NCBI GenBank assembly: GCA_017552845.1
Contig: JAFZOE010000190.1
Location: 1 to 8,738 of the forward strand
Length of the DNA stretch: 8,738 nt
Origin: Clostridia bacterium
GTDB taxonomy: Bacteria; Bacillota; Clostridia; Oscillospirales; Acutalibacteraceae
Reading direction: 5' to 3'
Both the position numbers and the translations under genes were made by a program. Shown here piece by piece: positions 4,590 through 8,738 of the stretch. How positions within the stretch are numbered: position 1 is the first letter of the stretch; each line of letters opens with the position of its first letter. Below the pieces are notes generated by a model. It saw only the letters and a program-made list of their open reading frames with translations, was not told the origin of the DNA and searched no databases.

Positions 4590-7589
4590 TTAAAGAACTA
4601 TAATGTTGAATGAGTATGCCAGGCCTTTATTAGCGTTGATAATGAATTTATCAAGAACGTCGGGTCCGCATGAAGCGGTGCCTGCACCTCTGAGAAATCC
4701 GTCAATATTGACCGCGATGGTATGCTCATCGTGAAGATCCTCAATGTGTCCGGCTTTTTCAAGTAAATCCTGAGTGTATCTTCTGGCGTTAAAGCAGAGA
4801 TAGGATTTGTCAAAAGCAAACTGGAGTCCCGAGCCGTCTTCGTCGGTTATCTTGACATATCTGATGTCGCATCTGTTGCCGCTTTCCTGGGGACGGACAT
4901 AAGGTTCATACATCTCATCAACATCGGTTTCATAAATACCGATAATTGACTGGGCGTAATAATCCGACATGTTTTCAACAGGACCTCTGCCGAAGTATTC
5001 TACCTTGCCGAAGGATTCGGGCATTTCAAGAGCGAGACCGAATCTCGGAAGGTCTTTTGAAGCAAATTTGAAATTGAGAGGCATGAAAGAAGTAGATACG
5101 TTAACTGTTGCGTTTTCGGTTACTTTATACTTTACTTCAACTGTGCCAATCGGCTTTTTAACATCTTTGCCTTTGAGAGTGTAAATCAATCGGATATCAG
5201 CTGATTTTGCATTTACTTTGGTATTGAATTTTTCAATGATGCAGTCATAGTCGGCATATCCTGCTTTTCTCCAGTCATCCCATCTTCGACAGTCGTTATC
5301 GGTAACCGCTCTGTAAATGTTCGGAAGAAGTCCGCTCGCCTTGACAGGTGATTGGTTAATAAGTTCCTTCTTGTTTTTAACAATGCTTGTGATAAATCCG
5401 GTCTGCTTGTTAAATACGATTTTTGTTCCGCCAGTTCTGACTGTATAAGTGGATTTTTTATCTGTTACGGTGATTTTATTTGCTTTTGCAGGAAGAGAGA
5501 CTGCATACTGTTCTTTAAGAGCAATCTGCTCAAATGCAATTTCATCATCGCCGGCATAATAATAAATATTGATATGAATATCGCATTTTTCACGCGGAAG
5601 CTTTAGGTTTACAGGATAAGCCTGTTTTGCTTCCGGTTCAATGTCAAGCTTGATTTCATCTGCAGCGAGCAGAATATTTCCATCCTTGACGCACTCCCAT
5701 ACAGCAGTGATATATGAGGCGTTGCGGAATCTGTTGGTATTTATAAATAAAAGTTTTCCGTCTTTATATTCCGCTCTGACGGGCCTGTAAATATTTTTCA
5801 TTTCCTTGGCGCCGGTATGAAGGCGTCTGTCGGGATATACAAGGCCGTCTACGCAGAAGCAACCGTCGTGCCTCCATTCGCCGTGGTCTCCGCCGTAAGT
5901 AAATTTATACTTTCCTCGGGCATGATAGACCGAGTGATCGCACCATTCCCAAATGCATCCTCCCATGACGTTTTTATACTTGTAGAATATTTTCCAGTAT
6001 TCTTCAAGTCCGCCGGGGCCTTCGCCCATAGCGTGAGCATATTCGCAAAGGAAGAAAGGTTTCGGAGTATATTTCGGACCTCTAGTATGCCTTCCGCATT
6101 TCTCGACGTTCTTATGATTTGTATACATTTCTGAGACAACATCATAGGAGTGTCTCTCGCAGTGGATTACGCTTTCGTAATGAACCGGAATCTCTGGATT
6201 CTCTTTATGAAGGAATTTGTAGCAGACATCCTGACAGGCTTGACCGCCTGCCTCATTTCCGAGCGACCACATAATTATTCCGGCTCTGCTTCTGTCCCTG
6301 AGATACATTCTCTTTACTCTGTCGAGATATCTCGGCGCCCAGGCGATATTTTTGCTTATGAGGTGGAAATCGTTATGCGGCGGGCATCCGCAACCGTGTG
6401 TCTCTATATCCGCTTCATCAATAACGTAAAGGCCGTAAATATCGCACAGCACGAGGAATCTAGGATCGGGAGGATAATGAGAGGTTCTGACGGCATTGAC
6501 GTTGAGAGATTTCATAATCTTGATATCCTTCTCATAATCGTCAAGCCCCATCGCATATCCTTTTTTATAATGAGAATCATGATGGTTTACGCCCTTTATC
6601 TTAATTAGCTTATCATTGAAATAGAATAAATCCTTTTCAATTCTGACAGTTTTGAAGCCGACATAGTTTCTGACTGTCATTATTCCCTTTCCTTTGACGG
6701 ACAGGGTGAAATAAGCAGTATAAAGAGTAGGAATTTCAGCGTTCCATGGAGTAATATTAAGTCTGTTAAGAGAAATCTTTTTCTTGTCAGCCGAAGCGTT
6801 ACCGGATGCAATCAGATTTTTACCGTCATATAATTCAACCGAAACTTCCGCTCCCGTAAGTTTGCCGAGTATTTCATAATTCACGCCGAGCGACCAGCCG
6901 GTCTTGTTTTCTTTGGGCTTGTAATATATATCATTGATATACGCCTCAGGGAATTCATAGAGAAGAACATCTCTGAAGATGCCTGTTTCCCTGAACATAT
7001 CCTGGCACTCAAGGAAGGTGCCGTTGCTCCATTTATGGATGACGGCGAATAATTCATTTTTGCCTTCTTTGAGGTATTTGGTTATATTGAATTCAGCGGT
7101 ATTATGAGAACCCTCGCTGTAACCGACAAATTTTCCGTTAACATACAAGTCAATACACGGAACTACGCCGAGAAATGAAATGATATAAGTTTTCTTCTTG
7201 TTTATTATATCGATGAATTTTCTGTATATACCAACTGGTTGCTCGTTCGGAACATAGGGCGGATCGTTATCAAACGGATACCAGCAGTTGAGATAGGCGG
7301 GGGAGTCATAACCGGTTCTCTGCCAGGTGCAGGGAACTGTAATCTCATCAAATTTTATCTTATCAGTATCAATCTTTGCGGGCAGATGTTTGTTGCTCTC
7401 ATAGTATTTGAAATCCCATTTGCCGGAAAGAACTCTGACCAGGTCGGAATTTGCCTGTTCCTTTTTGAAAGGGGTTGCCGCTAGTTTTTCTTTAGCTGAA
7501 TAAGGAATGGTATATGCTCTGCCGGGAAGCTTGTTGATTTCATAGACCGAGAAATCATTGAAGTTTTCGCGATTGATAGAATAAATCAT
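4590..7589 (-). CDS. lacZ: GH2 beta-galactosidase (LacZ-type), cytoplasmic
   Basis: 999 residues, near the 1,024 of the E. coli enzyme, with no signal peptide. The five-domain LacZ layout is visible: sugar-binding jelly roll (~45-215), Ig-like (~220-320), TIM barrel (~320-610), second Ig-like (~620-700) and the C-terminal small-chain domain (~715-995). The acid/base Glu446 is in WSLGNEAG and the nucleophile Glu516 in LCEYAHAMG. By motif alignment with E. coli, Asn101, Asp197, His337, His371, Glu396, His398, Tyr489 and His519 match Asn102, Asp201, His357, His391, Glu416, His418, Tyr503 and His540. The E. coli Trp999 position, however, falls in TASCGPD, giving Cys974. It hydrolyses terminal beta-galactosides; the natural substrate may not be lactose. 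Its ATG overlaps the murC stop by four bases (ATGA), and an AAGGAG lies inside the murC end. Expression therefore probably depends on the murC transcript. No lac-type regulator or sugar transporter is in view. Confidence 0.92.
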   Translation of the reverse strand: MIYSINRENFNDFSVYEINKLPGRAYTIPYSAKEKLAATPFKKEQANSDLVRVLSGKWDFKYYESNKHLPAKIDTDKIKFDEITVPCTWQRTGYDSPAYLNCWYPFDNDPPYVPNEQPVGIYRKFIDIINKKKTYIISFLGVVPCIDLYVNGKFVGYSEGSHNTAEFNITKYLKEGKNELFAVIHKWSNGTFLECQDMFRETGIFRDVLLYEFPEAYINDIYYKPKENKTGWSLGVNYEILGKLTGAEVSVELYDGKNLIASGNASADKKKISLNRLNITPWNAEIPTLYTAYFTLSVKGKGIMTVRNYVGFKTVRIEKDLFYFNDKLIKIKGVNHHDSHYKKGYAMGLDDYEKDIKIMKSLNVNAVRTSHYPPDPRFLVLCDIYGLYVIDEADIETHGCGCPPHNDFHLISKNIAWAPRYLDRVKRMYLRDRSRAGIIMWSLGNEAGGQACQDVCYKFLHKENPEIPVHYESVIHCERHSYDVVSEMYTNHKNVEKCGRHTRGPKYTPKPFFLCEYAHAMGEGPGGLEEYWKIFYKYKNVMGGCIWEWCDHSVYHARGKYKFTYGGDHGEWRHDGCFCVDGLVYPDRRLHTGAKEMKNIYRPVRAEYKDGKLLFINTNRFRNASYITAVWECVKDGNILLAADEIKLDIEPEAKQAYPVNLKLPREKCDIHINIYYYAGDDEIAFEQIALKEQYAVSLPAKANKITVTDKKSTYTVRTGGTKIVFNKQTGFITSIVKNKKELINQSPVKASGLLPNIYRAVTDNDCRRWDDWRKAGYADYDCIIEKFNTKVNAKSADIRLIYTLKGKDVKKPIGTVEVKYKVTENATVNVSTSFMPLNFKFASKDLPRFGLALEMPESFGKVEYFGRGPVENMSDYYAQSIIGIYETDVDEMYEPYVRPQESGNRCDIRYVKITDEDGSGLQFAFDKSYLCFNARRYTQDLLEKAGHIEDLHDEHTIAVNIDGFLRGAGTASCGPDVLDKFIINANKGLAYSFNIIVL

Positions 7590-8738
7590 TTGCCGTCTCT
7601 CTCCTTAAGTAATTTAATCATGATTTTTGCCGCTTTATATATATCTCCGCAGCCGAGAGTGATAATCAAATCACCCGGTTCAGCCTTCTCGACAGCGTAT
7701 TGCGCAACCTCTTCAAATGTATTGAACCATACGGAACCCGGAATCTTTTCTGCGAGCTGAGAAGTATAGATATCGTAAGTATTTACTTCTCTTGAACCCA
7801 TGATTTCGGTCATGATACATTGATCCGGAATCTGAAGGACTCTGACGAAATCATCAAACAGCATCGCTGTTCTGGAATATGTGAACGGCTGAAACACCGC
7901 GTAAACCTTATTGTATCCCATATTCATCGCGGCGTTGAGAGTAACCTCGAGCTCTTTCGGATGGTGAGCGTAGTCATCGGCTATTGTAATCCCGTTGATT
8001 TCGGCGAGCTTTTCAAATCTTCTTCCGGCTCCGCCAAAATGACTGATTGCAGTAATAATGTCATCTGCTGATGCTCCGGTGTGCTCCGCACAGGCGAAAG
8101 CAGCAAGAGCGTTTAAAATATTGTGCCTGCCCGGAATTGAAAGACTGACTCTGCCGAGGTTTTTGCCATTATGAATAACATCAAACCGCGCGTATTCATT
8201 GACCATTTCAATATTATCCGCATAATAATCATTGATATCGCGCAGGCCGAATGATATCATAGGCTTGTCGCTGACGGTTTTGACATTTTCTATTACGCTT
8301 ACGGTGTTTTCGTCATCGCCGTTGTAAACGATGGCTTTAGTAGCATATCCTGCAAACTGTTCAAATGACTTTTTGATGTTATCCAGATTTTTAAAATATT
8401 CGAGGTGGTCTTCATCCACATTCAGAATAACGGCTACATCGGGCGTAAGTTTAAGAAAATGGTCACAGTATTCACAGCATTCGCACACCATGTGTTCGCT
8501 GCTGCCGACTATTCCGCTCGTTCCGGTCAGCGGAAGCTTACCGCCTATAACCGCCGAAGGATTTTTACCGCATTCAATTAGAATCTGAGTCAGCAAAGCG
8601 CTTGTTGTTGTTTTTCCGTGAGTTCCGCTGATTCCAATGCAATCGGAATAAATTCTCGTTATAGCTCCGAGTATATCATTTCGTTCAAACAGGGGAATGC
8701 CAGAATTCTTTGCGGCTTCAAGCTCAGGATTGCCCTGA
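7586..8738 (-). CDS. murC: UDP-N-acetylmuramate--L-alanine ligase, 5' end missing
   Basis: The frame is open to the window edge: about 383 residues are visible, and roughly 70 N-terminal residues (most of the UDP-binding domain) lie outside. A TTG at 8596 is internal, because the ATP-binding loop GTHGKTTT (visible residues 38-45) sits just upstream of it. Further Mur ligase and MurC-type motifs follow in order: CEYCDHFL, NVDEDHLEYF, GRHNILNALAA, GAGRRFE, DDYAHHPKE, FQPFTYSRT and LGCGDIY near the C-terminus. MurC adds L-Ala to UDP-MurNAc using ATP, the first amino acid step of cytoplasmic peptidoglycan synthesis. The DDYAHHPKE and FQPFTYSRT motifs distinguish it from MurD/E/F. Its last codons contain the ribosome binding site of the GH2 gene, and its TGA stop overlaps that gene's ATG. 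The promoter is outside the window. Confidence 0.96.
   Translation of the reverse strand, partial: QGNPELEAAKNSGIPLFERNDILGAITRIYSDCIGISGTHGKTTTSALLTQILIECGKNPSAVIGGKLPLTGTSGIVGSSEHMVCECCEYCDHFLKLTPDVAVILNVDEDHLEYFKNLDNIKKSFEQFAGYATKAIVYNGDDENTVSVIENVKTVSDKPMISFGLRDINDYYADNIEMVNEYARFDVIHNGKNLGRVSLSIPGRHNILNALAAFACAEHTGASADDIITAISHFGGAGRRFEKLAEINGITIADDYAHHPKELEVTLNAAMNMGYNKVYAVFQPFTYSRTAMLFDDFVRVLQIPDQCIMTEIMGSREVNTYDIYTSQLAEKIPGSVWFNTFEEVAQYAVEKAEPGDLIITLGCGDIYKAAKIMIKLLKERDGK
7601..7606 (-). promoter_or_regulatory. Ribosome binding site of the GH2 gene inside murC
   Basis: On the minus strand AAGGAG (7606-7601) lies 11 bases before the ATG at 7589, extended by GAGAG towards the start. The spacing is slightly long. 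Because it lies in the last codons of murC, terminating ribosomes would expose it, consistent with coupled translation. Confidence 0.6.

Noticed and set aside
6150..6608. 152-codon open frame on the plus strand inside the GH2 gene
   Set aside because: It is antisense to the conserved TIM-barrel region of the GH2 enzyme and has no recognisable motifs or ribosome binding site.
7586..8596. murC starting at the TTG at 8596
   Set aside because: The frame continues upstream through the ATP-binding GTHGKTTT loop to the window edge, so this codon is internal.

Overview
The window looks like an ordinary chromosomal segment from a low-to-moderate GC Firmicute. The best guess is an anaerobic, gut-type Clostridia (Oscillospirales or Lachnospirales-like). 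The basis is strong AGGAGG-type ribosome binding sites, TTGACA/TATAAT-like promoters, CCA ends encoded in all three tRNA genes, a t6A gene pair next to rpiB and upp, and plant-polysaccharide-type glycoside hydrolases. The species cannot be read from the sequence alone.

Layout. Positions 1-1011 (+) hold the C-terminal part of a DUF4038/apiosidase-like glycoside hydrolase, cut by the window edge. It is followed after 45 bases by a VTT-domain (TVP38/TMEM64, DedA-like) membrane protein at 1057-1800 (+). Next comes a tRNA cluster: tRNA-Lys(UUU) on the minus strand, then divergently tRNA-Gly(UCC) and tRNA-Arg(UCU) on the plus strand. Two promoters sit back to back between Lys and Gly, and each side ends in its own hairpin terminator. 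From 2317 to 4541 (+) runs a tight four-gene operon, tsaE-tsaB-rpiB-upp, with an extended -10 promoter in front and a strong 9-bp GC-rich terminator behind. On the minus strand, convergent with upp, lie murC (8738 to 7586, 5' end outside the window) and a 999-residue GH2 beta-galactosidase (7589 to 4590). These two overlap by four bases (ATGA).

How the genes work together. TsaE and TsaB belong to the machinery that makes t6A at A37 of tRNAs reading ANN codons. Two of the three neighbouring tRNAs (Lys-UUU and Arg-UCU) are expected substrates. RpiB (ribose-5-phosphate isomerase) makes precursors for PRPP, and Upp uses PRPP to salvage uracil, so the downstream half of that operon is pentose/nucleotide metabolism. 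MurC adds L-alanine to UDP-MurNAc in peptidoglycan synthesis. Its coupling to a cytoplasmic GH2 enzyme is the least expected arrangement here.

I found no mobile element, CRISPR array, prophage, toxin-antitoxin or defence system, and nothing that amounts to a new biological system. The findings are modest and concern gene context, a substituted active-site residue and regulatory layout. No gene-free stretch exceeds 300 bases.
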